From positions 1-36,840 of IMG/VR virus record IMGVR_UViG_3300022668_000022: a stretch of 36,840 bases of DNA; one strand, given 5' to 3'. Origin of the DNA: a virus. Both the position numbers and the translations under genes were made by a program. A model generated the notes under the pieces. It had not been told where the DNA came from, made no database searches, and saw nothing but the letters and a program-made list of their open reading frames with translations. Below are positions 28,584-35,773 of the stretch, one piece after another. How positions within the stretch are numbered: the first letter of the stretch is position 1; each line of letters begins with the position of its first letter.

Positions 28584-28888
28584 AAGATAAACCGAGTTTG
28601 GCGACACAATTTAAAAAACAAACAGGGAAACTGGCAAGAGATTTTGATTACAGTACCCATGTTCCTATCATAAAATGGACCAATGATTATGTAGAATGGC
28701 TGGAATCAAAACTGTCCGAGAAAGCCCAGGATGTGAAGACGGTTTGTAGAGAGTTCATAGCCTTATTAAATGATGCAAAAAATAATTATGATGATAATGA
28801 CGGAAAGTTTATTTCTTCAGAAGTTTATTACAAACAAACAGACAAAGTTGCGGAAACAGCCAAGAAGCTATTGGAGGGGATAGGATGA
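28580..28888 (+). CDS. Hypothetical helical protein (102 aa)
   Basis: The middle reads IIKWTNDYVEWLESKLSEKAQDVKTVCREFIALLNDAKNNYDD, a phage-type pattern in which an 'EWLExxL' helix precedes a long charged helix, and it ends AETAKKLLEGIG. Ribosome site AAGGGAG. The stop overlaps the methyltransferase-like start. No function assigned. Confidence 0.5.
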   Translation: MKDKPSLATQFKKQTGKLARDFDYSTHVPIIKWTNDYVEWLESKLSEKAQDVKTVCREFIALLNDAKNNYDDNDGKFISSEVYYKQTDKVAETAKKLLEGIG

Positions 28889-29499
28889 AAATAATACTGC
28901 ACTTATGTGCAGATATAGGAAGTGATTCATACCCGTATCAATTAGATCCTGAATATGAAGTGATTAAAATAGGAAAAGATATTGGGGTTGAAAATTATAC
29001 TGTTAACAAAGATATACATGGAATAATTGCAAATCCTGTATGTACTGAATTCTCAACAGCAAGAGCGAATGGAAAAGCAAGAGAGAACCAAATAGGTTTT
29101 ATTATAGTTGAACACTGTATGAGGATAATTAAAGAAGCTAACCCAAAATGGTGGGTATTAGAAAACCCGGCAAGGGGAACTTTAAAAAAGTATATAGGCA
29201 ATCCAATGGCTATTTATGAACCTTGGCAATATGGAAGCCCATGGACAAAAAAGACTGCGCTATGGGGTAGGTTCCAAATGCCAGATATATTATATAATAG
29301 GTGGGAAGATGTTCCGAAAAATGAGAATCTATATATAAGACCAACGAGAAAGAAGCCAGGGCTTGCTTTCTTACATAAATCAGCAATATATGACATAACA
29401 GAGTTTAATCCGTTCATTGACAAGGTTGATTCTGATAATTCATTTCGCTCTCTATGTAGTCAAGGTTTTGCGCAAGAATTTAAGGAGTGTAACCCATGA
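28885..29499 (+). CDS. Reduced C5-cytosine methyltransferase-like protein (204 aa)
   Basis: The layout follows C5 methyltransferases in shortened form: an N-terminal strand and loop (ILHLCADIGSDSYPYQLD), a motif IV-like ANPVCTEFSTARANGK with Cys after Pro-Val rather than Pro-Pro-Cys, and a motif VI-like WWVLENPARG. A C-terminal segment follows with RPTRKKPGLAF and FRSLCSQGFAQEF, similar to the end of the fold. It is about 100 residues shorter than active enzymes, with little or no target-recognition domain. It belongs to a phage family often labelled Dcm-like. Catalytic activity is unproven. Confidence 0.7.
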   Translation: MKIILHLCADIGSDSYPYQLDPEYEVIKIGKDIGVENYTVNKDIHGIIANPVCTEFSTARANGKARENQIGFIIVEHCMRIIKEANPKWWVLENPARGTLKKYIGNPMAIYEPWQYGSPWTKKTALWGRFQMPDILYNRWEDVPKNENLYIRPTRKKPGLAFLHKSAIYDITEFNPFIDKVDSDNSFRSLCSQGFAQEFKECNP

Positions 29500-29564
29500 A
29501 AATAATACTAATTGACCTACTAAGCGCAGTACTTGCGTGGTTTATTTTGAGGAGAAAGAAATGA
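29496..29564 (+). CDS. Small membrane peptide (22 aa)
   Basis: MKIILIDLLSAVLAWFILRR then KK: one hydrophobic helix with a basic end. AAGGAG precedes the start, and both ends overlap neighbours as ATGA. Very short, but the ribosome site and overlaps support it. Confidence 0.45.
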   Translation: MKIILIDLLSAVLAWFILRRKK

Positions 29565-29884
29565 AACTAATTAAACCAATCCTAATCACAATAGCCTTAA
29601 CCATGTTTGCAATTGCGTTTATAAGAGTTGGCGAGTGGATAACAATGTACAGCTATCCGATTCCTGGAATGGAAAAGTTAGCACCTGCAGAAGAGGTAAA
29701 TATTATATTTCTGCTAATCTTTGGATCTATAACTATTCTATATTTCACATGGAGGTTTAATGGACAAACTACTAAAGGAACGGCTTACTGTAAGGCATGC
29801 AATAGTAAAGTTGCAGCTCCTATCAAGCGTGTTAATTTTGGTAAATATTTTGATAATAGTGTTTACAACAAAAGCTTGATATGA
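29561..29884 (+). CDS. Membrane protein with zinc-binding-like tail (107 aa)
   Basis: Two hydrophobic helices (ILITIALTMFAIAFIRVGEW and VNIIFLLIFGSITILYFTWRF) are followed by a cytoplasmic end with YCKACNSKV, a CxxC pair. The start at 29561 has GAGGAG upstream; starts further left lie in the previous peptide. Its last codons contain the promoter for the tRNA region. No family recognised. Confidence 0.5.
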   Translation: MKLIKPILITIALTMFAIAFIRVGEWITMYSYPIPGMEKLAPAEEVNIIFLLIFGSITILYFTWRFNGQTTKGTAYCKACNSKVAAPIKRVNFGKYFDNSVYNKSLI

Positions 29885-29890
29885 TACAAT
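29862..29890 (+). promoter_or_regulatory. Promoter for the tRNA region
   Basis: TTTACA (29862-29867), 17 bases, TACAAT (29885-29890) with extended ATATGATACAAT. It overlaps the end of the preceding gene and faces the tRNA-Thr at 30063. Confidence 0.62.
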
Positions 29891-30062
29891 GATCTATAAT
29901 ACTTTTTCACTCCGCTGCGGTGTTTGCTGTTGGCGGCACCGTGGCACCTTTGGAGATTAGAATTTATTAAATATCTGAATTATTATTTTAACATTAAGGA
30001 GGCATTATTTAGAGAAGGAATTTCTATTCATATTCGGCCTTGTTCTAGCAGGCAAGGCTTAT
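29891..30062 (+). other. Untranslated, structured leader before tRNA-Thr
   Basis: No convincing gene. CTCC (about 29911) and GGAG (about 29953) can close a G/C-rich segment containing CGGTG/CACCG. Nearer the tRNA, GCCTTG and CAAGGC form a 6-bp hairpin ending 12 bases before it. A Shine-Dalgarno-like TAAGGAGG at about 29996 has no start codon after it (ATT and TAG follow), perhaps a decayed gene start. Confidence 0.4.
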
Positions 30063-30135
30063 GCCGGATTAGCTCAGTTGGAAGAGCATTTGTTTTGTAA
30101 TCAAATTGTCATAGGTTCAAATCCTATATTCGGCT
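30063..30135 (+). tRNA. tRNA-Thr (anticodon UGU)
   Basis: Acceptor GCCGGAT (30063-30069) pairs with ATTCGGC (30128-30134) with one G-T. D stem GCTC/GAGC, anticodon loop TTTGTAA with TGT at 34-36, T stem ATAGG/CCTAT with loop TTCAAAT. The anticodon stem has a T-T mismatch at its loop-closing pair. CCA is not encoded. It reads ACA, a codon used very often in the phage genes, so it probably supports late-protein synthesis. Confidence 0.85.
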
Positions 30136-30141
30136 TATCCA

Positions 30142-30218
30142 GATTCATTGTCTGGTAAAAAGCAATGATTGTTATGAGTGAATCCTCCGGGTTTAAAGTT
30201 GAGGCTCCCGGCATAACA
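30142..30218 (+). other. Structured segment with acceptor/T-arm-like minihelix
   Basis: TGTTATG (30170-30176) pairs perfectly with CATAACA (30212-30218). Directly inside the right strand, CCCGG (30207-30211) pairs with CCGGG (30187-30191). A T-stem abutting the 3' acceptor strand is the tRNA arrangement, but D and anticodon arms are missing and the loop has 15 bases. Upstream, GATTCA (30142-) and TGAATC can also pair, an alternative fold. Confidence 0.4.
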
Positions 30219-30321
30219 ATGGAAGTGGTGGAATAGGTAGACACGAGTGATGTGAATAAAAACGCTTTCACTTTGAGCTGTCAATGCGTGATATGTAAGG
30301 TGCAAATCCTTGCCTTCCGTT
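30219..30321 (+). tRNA. tRNA-Leu-like RNA with aberrant anticodon region
   Basis: ATGGAAG (30219-30225) pairs with CTTCCGT (30314-30320). D arm GTG / GAATAGGTAGA / CAC is as in leucine tRNAs. T stem GTAAGG/CCTTGC encloses TGCAAAT. The region between has about 50 bases instead of about 35: AGTGA (30246-30250) and TCACT (30268-30272) can pair but leave a 17-base loop, and TTGA/TCAA may be a short variable arm. No clear anticodon. Possible pseudo-tRNA or tRNA mimic. Confidence 0.45.
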
Positions 30322-30335
30322 TAAGGAGATTTTTA

Positions 30336-30515
30336 ATGTTCAAATATGAATTAGAAAAGATTCAATCTGTCAGAGACAATCATATTATAATCAGGTTTAA
30401 AGGTACAAACTTTATGCAGGAGTTTAATACCAAGATTTATGATACAGACGAAAAGATATTGCTATATGTAAAACAGTATATAATTGATAATCTTGTTGTT
30501 AAGATTGTTAATTGA
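30336..30515 (+). CDS. Hypothetical protein (59 aa)
   Basis: MFKYELEKIQSVRDNHIIIR then FKGTNFMQEFNTKIYDTDEKILLYVKQYIIDNLVV: strands followed by a helix. AAGGAG (30323-30328) fixes the ATG at 30336; an in-frame ATG at 30252 lies within the tRNA-like RNA and is rejected. It sits between two tRNA-like elements. No family recognised. Confidence 0.5.
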   Translation: MFKYELEKIQSVRDNHIIIRFKGTNFMQEFNTKIYDTDEKILLYVKQYIIDNLVVKIVN

Positions 30516-30543
30516 GTATATGACACATCGGAAAGACGATGGG

Positions 30544-30673
30544 AGACAAGTGGCGGAAGTAGACGCTAAGAATAAATAATTAGATGGTTGTCATTATCCA
30601 TGGTAAAGGACATAAGTTAAAGAGACCTTGAAGGGTTTTACCATCGTGCAAGTATCAAATCTTGCCTTGTCTA
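30544..30673 (+). tRNA. Second tRNA-Leu-like RNA, 130 nt, with expanded middle
   Basis: Acceptor AGACAAG (30544-30550) pairs perfectly with CTTGTCT (30666-30672). D-like arm GCG / GAAGTAGA / CGC lacks the usual GG. T stem GCAAG/CTTGC (30648-30652 with 30661-30665) has an 8-base loop TATCAAAT. The middle is about 81 bases and includes an 8-bp stem ATGGTAAA/TTTACCAT (30600-30607 with 30637-30644), like a giant variable arm. No standard anticodon arm. Confidence 0.4.
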
Positions 30674-30760
30674 AAATGCTTAATCTTGAGCATGGGGGAC
30701 GCCCCGAAAAGAGATACTGAGCTGTGAGACACAGTGGAGACAAGTGGAAGCCTTGCATTT
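30674..30760 (+). other. Non-coding segment with short hairpins and a repeat of the tRNA-like 5' end
   Basis: Hairpins ATGCT/AGCAT (30677-30692), GGGG/CCCC (about 30695-30706) and CTGTG/CACAG (about 30722-30734) follow each other. GGAGACAAGTGG at 30736-30747 repeats the 5' end of the preceding tRNA-like RNA (30542-30553), but no matching 3' part is seen. It may be a remnant of a further copy. Confidence 0.4.
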
Positions 30761-30778
30761 TATAACTAAGGAGTGAGT

Positions 30779-30961
30779 ATGAAGTGTAAAAATATTGCAA
30801 TTTATAGGTATACATGGCCGGGGGAGCAGGAATCATTTGTTTGCAGCGATCATTATATGAAATTAACCGCTATTGCTAATGCAATAGGATTACCATTACA
30901 GTTAATCCCATTGGATACAAACATAGAAAAAATACAGTGCTGCCAAGAGGTTAAGGAGTAA
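30779..30961 (+). CDS. Conserved small phage protein, RYTWPG family (60 aa)
   Basis: MKCKNIAIYRYTWPGEQESF then VCSDHYMKLTAIANAIGLPLQLIPLD and a CCQEV end. The pattern C ... YRYTWPG ... C.. H ... ANAxGLPLQLIPL is recognisable from many phages and probably binds zinc through the Cys and His residues. Function unknown. AAGGAG fixes the ATG at 30779. Confidence 0.7.
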   Translation: MKCKNIAIYRYTWPGEQESFVCSDHYMKLTAIANAIGLPLQLIPLDTNIEKIQCCQEVKE

Positions 30962-30963
30962 CC

Positions 30964-31044
30964 ATGACAGACTTAAAAGCAATACATGACAAGACAGTTG
31001 TTTCATGGTATAATTCTAAGATAGGAGTAATCGATGGATCTTAA
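30964..31044 (+). CDS. Possible 26-aa peptide
   Basis: MTDLKAIHDKTVVSWYNSKI followed by GVIDGS. AAGGAG is present 6 bases upstream and the stop lies 11 bases inside the next gene. It overlaps a promoter, so it may be chance or a leader. Confidence 0.35.
   Translation: MTDLKAIHDKTVVSWYNSKIGVIDGS
30986..31014 (+). promoter_or_regulatory. Candidate promoter before the packaging operon
   Basis: ATGACA (30986-30991), 17 bases, TATAAT (31009-31014), then AGGAG before the ATG at 31034. It could drive the two small genes and the terminase genes. Confidence 0.58.
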
Positions 31045-31234
31045 GCAAGGCGATAAAGTAATAGTCAAGAGATTTGATGGCAAGGTAACATTTAACGGTA
31101 TTTATCAAAGTGTAGAAGATGGACGAACTGTAGTTATTGACGATAATGGTATTTATCGATGTTGTAAGCATGAGGGGTGGAGTGTTGAGAAGGTTTACAA
31201 GAATAAATCTAAAGCGGTTGATAAAAGGGAATAG
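31034..31234 (+). CDS. Small beta-barrel-like protein (66 aa)
   Basis: MDLKQGDKVIVKRFDGKVTF then NGIYQSVEDGRTVVIDDNGIYRC: alternating strands as in SH3 or KOW-like small barrels, with a basic end. It starts directly after the promoter with AGGAG. Such proteins often bind nucleic acid, but no family is recognised. Confidence 0.5.
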   Translation: MDLKQGDKVIVKRFDGKVTFNGIYQSVEDGRTVVIDDNGIYRCCKHEGWSVEKVYKNKSKAVDKRE

Positions 31235-31242
31235 GGTATAAC

Positions 31243-31443
31243 ATGTTTGATGAAATTTATGTAGGAAAAGAAGTTGTTGTTTCTATTGGAAAAGAAACAT
31301 ATTCAGGAATACTATATAAGATGACAATTAGCGGGCAGAAAGATAGAATTGACATTGGTATTGCGGGAGTTAAGACTGACAATAAAGAAGTACAAGCATT
31401 TATCGATATGAACAATGAAATGCATACAGAAATTGGGATGTAG
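31243..31443 (+). CDS. Small beta-rich protein (66 aa)
   Basis: MFDEIYVGKEVVVSIGKETY followed by SGILYKMTISGQKDRIDIGIAGV and a short helix. The start of the protein (GKEVVVSIGKETYSGILYKM) resembles Sm-like or SH3-like folds. The pair of small barrel-like proteins (31034 and 31243) precedes the terminase genes. No function known. Confidence 0.5.
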   Translation: MFDEIYVGKEVVVSIGKETYSGILYKMTISGQKDRIDIGIAGVKTDNKEVQAFIDMNNEMHTEIGM

Positions 31444-31449
31444 TAAGAT

Positions 31450-31845
31450 ATGGCGGGCGGACGACCTTCTAAATATAATGAGAAGTTAGCTAAGGATATA
31501 TGTAACAAGATTATGAAAGGCATGTCTCTGCGTAAAATATGTGAAGCTAAAGGGATGCCAGATAGGGGGTCTGTCTTTAATTGGGTAATGGATTATGAAG
31601 AGTTTTTCAACCAATATCATAATGCTATGGACATTAGGCTTGAAACTCGTATGGAAGAACTACAGGATTTGTGTCAAAATGCTATAGATAATCCTGAATT
31701 AGTACAAGCATATAAGCTAAAGATAAATACCCTTCAATGGGAAGCAAGCAAACTTAAATCTAAGAAATATGGAGACAAACAAGAGATAACTCACGATGTT
31801 AAAGCGATTCCAGATTTAATTATTAAAGTGAATGACGATAAATAA
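31450..31845 (+). CDS. terS: Terminase small subunit
   Basis: 131 residues. It starts MAGGRPSKYNEKLAKDICNKIMKGMSLRKICEAKGMPDRGSVFNWV, the helix-turn-helix of phage TerS proteins (GRPSKY, then a SLRxICxxxGMPxxxTVxxWL-type motif). A long helix for oligomerisation follows (LETRMEELQDLCQNAI), then ALQWEASKLKSKKYGDK-like sequence characteristic of the family, and a short tail that binds TerL. It recognises the packaging site, often within its own gene. It overlaps terL by 14 bases. Confidence 0.9.
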   Translation: MAGGRPSKYNEKLAKDICNKIMKGMSLRKICEAKGMPDRGSVFNWVMDYEEFFNQYHNAMDIRLETRMEELQDLCQNAIDNPELVQAYKLKINTLQWEASKLKSKKYGDKQEITHDVKAIPDLIIKVNDDK

Positions 31846-33025
31846 AGCCTATCTACCGTTATATAATACAGATTACAGATACTATGTTCTAAAGGGCGGT
31901 GCTGGTAGTGGAAAATCACACGGCATTGCTCAAAAAATCATATCAGATATATACACAAATAAATCAAAACGATGGCTTATTATTCGTAAAACAGCCACAA
32001 CATTGTATAAATCAGTATTCCTGTTGTTAAGGGATATTATCATAGAAGCTGGGTTATACGACTATTTCACATTTAACAAGACAGAAAAGACTATCATTTG
32101 TAAACATACCGGCTCAGAGATTTACTGCAGCGGGCTTGATGATCCAGAGAAGATTAAATCAATCACAGGGATAACAGATTGTTGGATTGAGGAAGCAAGC
32201 GAGTTATTGTTAGCTGACTTCAAGCAACTTGTACTTAGGCTTAGAGGTAAGGGATTAAAAAAACACTACTATCTATCGTTCAATCCTATATCAGAGAAAC
32301 ACTGGCTCAAGAAAGAGTTCTTTGACTTCCCTAAAGATGATTGCTTAATCATAGAAACAACTTACCATGATAACGATTTTATCGATGACGATTACAAGAC
32401 AGAGCTTGAAAGCAACAAGGAAACAGACCCATATTATTACCAGGTGTATGTACTGAACAAATGGGGTAATGTGTCAACAGGTAAGATCTTTAATAATTAT
32501 GTTGTACATGATTTCGACTTTGAGACAGATCTTGTAAATCGTTCTATCTGTAGCGGTCAGGATTTCGGTGTTAACGATCCTAACGCAACAACATTCTCAT
32601 ATGTCAAAGACAGGGAATTATATATATTCTCAGAGATGTTTATAGTTGGGATTGATGCCATAGAGTTAGGCAGCCGATTGCGCAAGATTAAATGGATAAA
32701 CCGATCACCGTTATTCTGCGACAGTTCAGGAAAAAATGAGATAATGATCTTAAAAAGATCAGGGGTAGTAAAAGCAACACCGGCGCCCAAAGGTCAAAAC
32801 TCTGTACTCCCTGGAATTAAATATCTTAAATCGTTTAAGAAGATACATATTCATCCAAGTTGTGTTAATACTATTGATGAGTTTGAAAATTATTCTTGGA
32901 AAGTAACGAAAGATGGAATCGTAACCGAAACGCCAGAAGATAAATATAATCATGGGATAGATTCTTTAAGATATGCTCACTCTATAGAAATCAGGAAATG
33001 GGCGCAAAAACGGCGGGCAAGTTGA
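31832..33025 (+). CDS. terL: Terminase large subunit, PBSX-like
   Basis: 397 residues. The ATPase has Walker A in YVLKGGAGSGKSHGIAQK (about residues 18-32), an adenine-side RKT motif (IIRKTATTLYKSVF), Walker B TDCWIEEASEL and coupling motif YLSFNPIS. The nuclease domain shows the three acidic residues in GQDFGVNDPN, LFCDSSGKNE and HGIDSLRYA. Length and motifs match the PBSX/Terminase_3 family. It translocates and cuts DNA into the prohead. Headful packaging would fit the permuted circular assembly. Confidence 0.94.
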   Translation: MTINKAYLPLYNTDYRYYVLKGGAGSGKSHGIAQKIISDIYTNKSKRWLIIRKTATTLYKSVFLLLRDIIIEAGLYDYFTFNKTEKTIICKHTGSEIYCSGLDDPEKIKSITGITDCWIEEASELLLADFKQLVLRLRGKGLKKHYYLSFNPISEKHWLKKEFFDFPKDDCLIIETTYHDNDFIDDDYKTELESNKETDPYYYQVYVLNKWGNVSTGKIFNNYVVHDFDFETDLVNRSICSGQDFGVNDPNATTFSYVKDRELYIFSEMFIVGIDAIELGSRLRKIKWINRSPLFCDSSGKNEIMILKRSGVVKATPAPKGQNSVLPGIKYLKSFKKIHIHPSCVNTIDEFENYSWKVTKDGIVTETPEDKYNHGIDSLRYAHSIEIRKWAQKRRAS

Positions 33026-33049
33026 CAAACAGCTATTTCGGGTTATACT
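33022..33049 (+). promoter_or_regulatory. Candidate promoter before the portal gene
   Basis: TTGACA (33022-33027), 16 bases, TATACT (33044-33049); the -35 overlaps the terL stop. The ATG of the portal gene is at 33068. Confidence 0.55.
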
Positions 33050-33067
33050 AAAATAACAGAGGTTATC

Positions 33068-34639
33068 ATGACAAGCGAACAGATCAAGAAAGCAATCAAG
33101 AATCATAGACAATATAGAGAAGATTACAAACGATACGAGCGATACTACCAAGGGAACAATCCAGCGATTCAGGACAAGGACGCAAAAGAAGAGCCTGATA
33201 ATAGGATAGCTTTAGCGTTCGGGCTTAAAATTGTTAAAACGATTATCGGCTACATGTTTAAAGAGGGGTTGATTTCATTTACAACTAAGGTTGACGAAGC
33301 GAAAGAGTTCCTTGAAAAGCTGAATGTTTTGTTTGACTATAACAATGAGCATATGACTAATACAGAGATAGCAGAAAGCATGCTGTCAAAAGGAAAAACA
33401 TATAAACTATTCTACATCAAAGAGGAAGAGATCAACGGCGTTGTAAAACCCGGCATAATCCAATGGGTTGCGGCCGAGCCTGATAATATAATCGTGAATT
33501 GGTCAAGCGATCTAAAGCCTAAGATGGAGAGCGTTTATTATTATTATGACAGTTGTGATATAGACGCAGAAGGAAACGACGTAAAAAAACACCATTTTTA
33601 TGAGTACACAAAAGAAAACATCAATTATTCTGTTGCAATAGATGACGATGATTATAATCCTGTTGATGATTGGAATAGTACAAATACCGTAGGAGAGATC
33701 CCTTGTATAGAGTTTATTCCCGGTAAAGAAAAACGCTCTATATTTGCTCATGTAATCAGCCTGATAGATCAGTGTGATGAGCTGATAAGCACTAACTTTG
33801 CAAACGAACACGCCTCTATTGGTAATGCCGTTTTAATGACATCAATGTTTTTTGATGATCAGACAAAAGACGCAAACGGATTCACGGATAGAGAGAAATT
33901 TTTAAACGCTCGTTTTAAAACAATCGAGGGGATGAGTAAAGAGGCTGGAGATTTTGCCGAATGGTTAGTAAAAGAGGTTCAGTGGGAGGGCGTTTTTGGT
34001 GCGTTCGACAGAATACAGCGGTTGATATATAGCATTTCAAGCATACCAGACTTTGAAGATCCTACTTTCACAACGCCAGAAGCCGCCCTAGCTATGCAAT
34101 ATAGATTAACAGCATTTGAAAACTTATGCAGTATGATTGAATCATATTACAAGAAATCTCTACACGATCAGATTGTATATCTTGCCAAGGCAATGAAAGC
34201 CACAAAAGACGGCGATTATCTAGAATATGTTGATGATATAGAAATTAAATTTGAAAGGAATTTACCTAAGAGCAAGAAAGAAGCCATTGAGAATGTACAA
34301 ATGTTAGGTATAACTGTTAGTGAACAGGCGAAATTACAGATACTACACAATGCTGATATTATAGGTAATGTTGAAGAAGAAATACAGAACAAACTTGATG
34401 AGGCCGGGACGCTTTCTATAAACGATGAAACCACAGGAACGGAGAAAGAGGGAATAGATCCTAACTTAGACGTTGATCCAACGGTAGTTTTAAACGGTGC
34501 GCAGATAACAGCCGCATTAAAGATTATTGAGGCTATGAAGGCCGGGACTATTACAAAGGATACAGCGATTAGTCAGATTGAGATATTTTTTAATATCAGC
34601 AATGAGAAAGCAAAAAGAATAGTTGGTGATTTGTCCTAA
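33068..34639 (+). CDS. Portal protein, SPP1 gp6-like
   Basis: 523 residues. The N terminus follows the gp6 pattern: IKNHRQYREDYKRYERYYQGNNPAIQ, then NRIALAFGLKIVKTIIGYMFKEG. Middle segments (SMLSKGKTYKLFYI, AEPDNIIVNWSSD, GEIPCIEFIPGKEKRSIFAHVISLIDQCDELIS) and ISSIPDFEDPTFTTPEAALAMQYRLTAFENLC are typical. A C-terminal tail after about residue 440 is acidic and ends in a small helical domain (ISNEKAKRIVGDLS). It forms the 12-mer DNA channel. It runs directly into the MuF-like gene. Confidence 0.92.
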   Translation: MTSEQIKKAIKNHRQYREDYKRYERYYQGNNPAIQDKDAKEEPDNRIALAFGLKIVKTIIGYMFKEGLISFTTKVDEAKEFLEKLNVLFDYNNEHMTNTEIAESMLSKGKTYKLFYIKEEEINGVVKPGIIQWVAAEPDNIIVNWSSDLKPKMESVYYYYDSCDIDAEGNDVKKHHFYEYTKENINYSVAIDDDDYNPVDDWNSTNTVGEIPCIEFIPGKEKRSIFAHVISLIDQCDELISTNFANEHASIGNAVLMTSMFFDDQTKDANGFTDREKFLNARFKTIEGMSKEAGDFAEWLVKEVQWEGVFGAFDRIQRLIYSISSIPDFEDPTFTTPEAALAMQYRLTAFENLCSMIESYYKKSLHDQIVYLAKAMKATKDGDYLEYVDDIEIKFERNLPKSKKEAIENVQMLGITVSEQAKLQILHNADIIGNVEEEIQNKLDEAGTLSINDETTGTEKEGIDPNLDVDPTVVLNGAQITAALKIIEAMKAGTITKDTAISQIEIFFNISNEKAKRIVGDLS

Positions 34640-35773
34640 ATGGCTCAAACATTTAAAGGCTCCGAAATACAAATATTTGAAACTGCTATATTAGGTGTAA
34701 AGGCAACAGATCAAGAGTTGATTGTTTTATATCGGACTATGGCAGAAGATGTCGAGCGCAGGATTAAGCAGATAAACGCAAGGAAAGCCCCTGTTACTGC
34801 AGCACGATTGAATCAGGTTCTTGCGGACATAAATAAAGAGCTAACCATTCTTAAAGCCGAAACACGTAAAATAATTACAACAGGTGTTGTAAGAACTTTT
34901 GACAACACCTATTATGGCACTGCCTACAATTACGAGAAATATGTCAACGAACTTGTAACAGGGTTAAAAGATGATCGATGGGATTTAGGATATTTTAAGA
35001 TAGACAGGAGTTATCCAATTGCATCATTGAATGAACGTATCGCAGGTGAAGGGTTAGTTGATAGGCTAGGAAGGCAATCAGCAATCCTGCAATCTGAGTT
35101 AAGGCAAGCAATCGGTACGGCTATAACAGTCGGAGACAGCCCACAACAAACAGCTAAAAATATTGAGCGTGGTAGTCAATTGCTCCAGGATGTTGCAAAT
35201 AAAACATTAAATCATTCTGCTACAATAGCGAGAACCGAAACGCTAAAAGCCTATTCGTTAGCGCAAGAGATTGCAACGGCGCAAGCGGAGGCGGCAGGGG
35301 TTCATGTATTTCCATCATGGGACGCTTCTCTTGACGGTAAAACAAGGCCGGCGCATAGTTCTGCAGATGGTAAAAAGTTTGTTTTAGATGATTCAGCGCA
35401 ATATGTTTTATCAGTCGGCGGTGTAGTGTTTATATCCCCAAGATTACCGAAATCAGGACAAACAGGAACGGCAGGGCAAGTCGTGAATTGTCGATGTAGG
35501 AAACGCAACAATCCAGAAGGATTTGAACCTACAACACGCATTGCTAAAAAGGCAGATGGATCTTGGGAAACTGTAAACGGTGATTTAACATATAATCAAT
35601 GGAAAAATACTTTACCAGGGCGTGCCGAAATAAACCGCACTTTGATTGATCGAAACGCAAGGGCAGGAGAATTGAGGATATTGCGAACGCTTAGAAATGA
35701 GGACAGAAAACCGACAACGGCAGAGCGGAAACGATTAGCAGAATTGAGGAAAATAATTAAACGCAAAGAATAA
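34640..35773 (+). CDS. Minor head protein, MuF/SPP1 gp7-like
   Basis: 377 residues starting on the base after the portal stop. N-terminal helices (VLYRTMAEDVERRIKQINA, LNQVLADINKELTILKAETRKII) precede the MuF-type core: RQSAILQSELRQAIGTAITVGDSPQQTAKNIE, ARTETLKAYSLAQEIATAQAE, FPSWDASLDGKTRPAHSSADGKKF and the signature VVNCRCRKR. The last 60 residues are basic (RAGELRILRTLRNEDRKPTTAERKRLAELRKI). It sits at the portal vertex and is probably ejected or aids head assembly. Confidence 0.88.
   Translation: MAQTFKGSEIQIFETAILGVKATDQELIVLYRTMAEDVERRIKQINARKAPVTAARLNQVLADINKELTILKAETRKIITTGVVRTFDNTYYGTAYNYEKYVNELVTGLKDDRWDLGYFKIDRSYPIASLNERIAGEGLVDRLGRQSAILQSELRQAIGTAITVGDSPQQTAKNIERGSQLLQDVANKTLNHSATIARTETLKAYSLAQEIATAQAEAAGVHVFPSWDASLDGKTRPAHSSADGKKFVLDDSAQYVLSVGGVVFISPRLPKSGQTGTAGQVVNCRCRKRNNPEGFEPTTRIAKKADGSWETVNGDLTYNQWKNTLPGRAEINRTLIDRNARAGELRILRTLRNEDRKPTTAERKRLAELRKIIKRKE

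Noticed and set aside
30252-30335. Upstream extension of the 30336 gene
   Set aside because: The extra 28 codons lie inside the tRNA-like RNA and the ATG has no ribosome site; AAGGAG at 30323 fixes the start.
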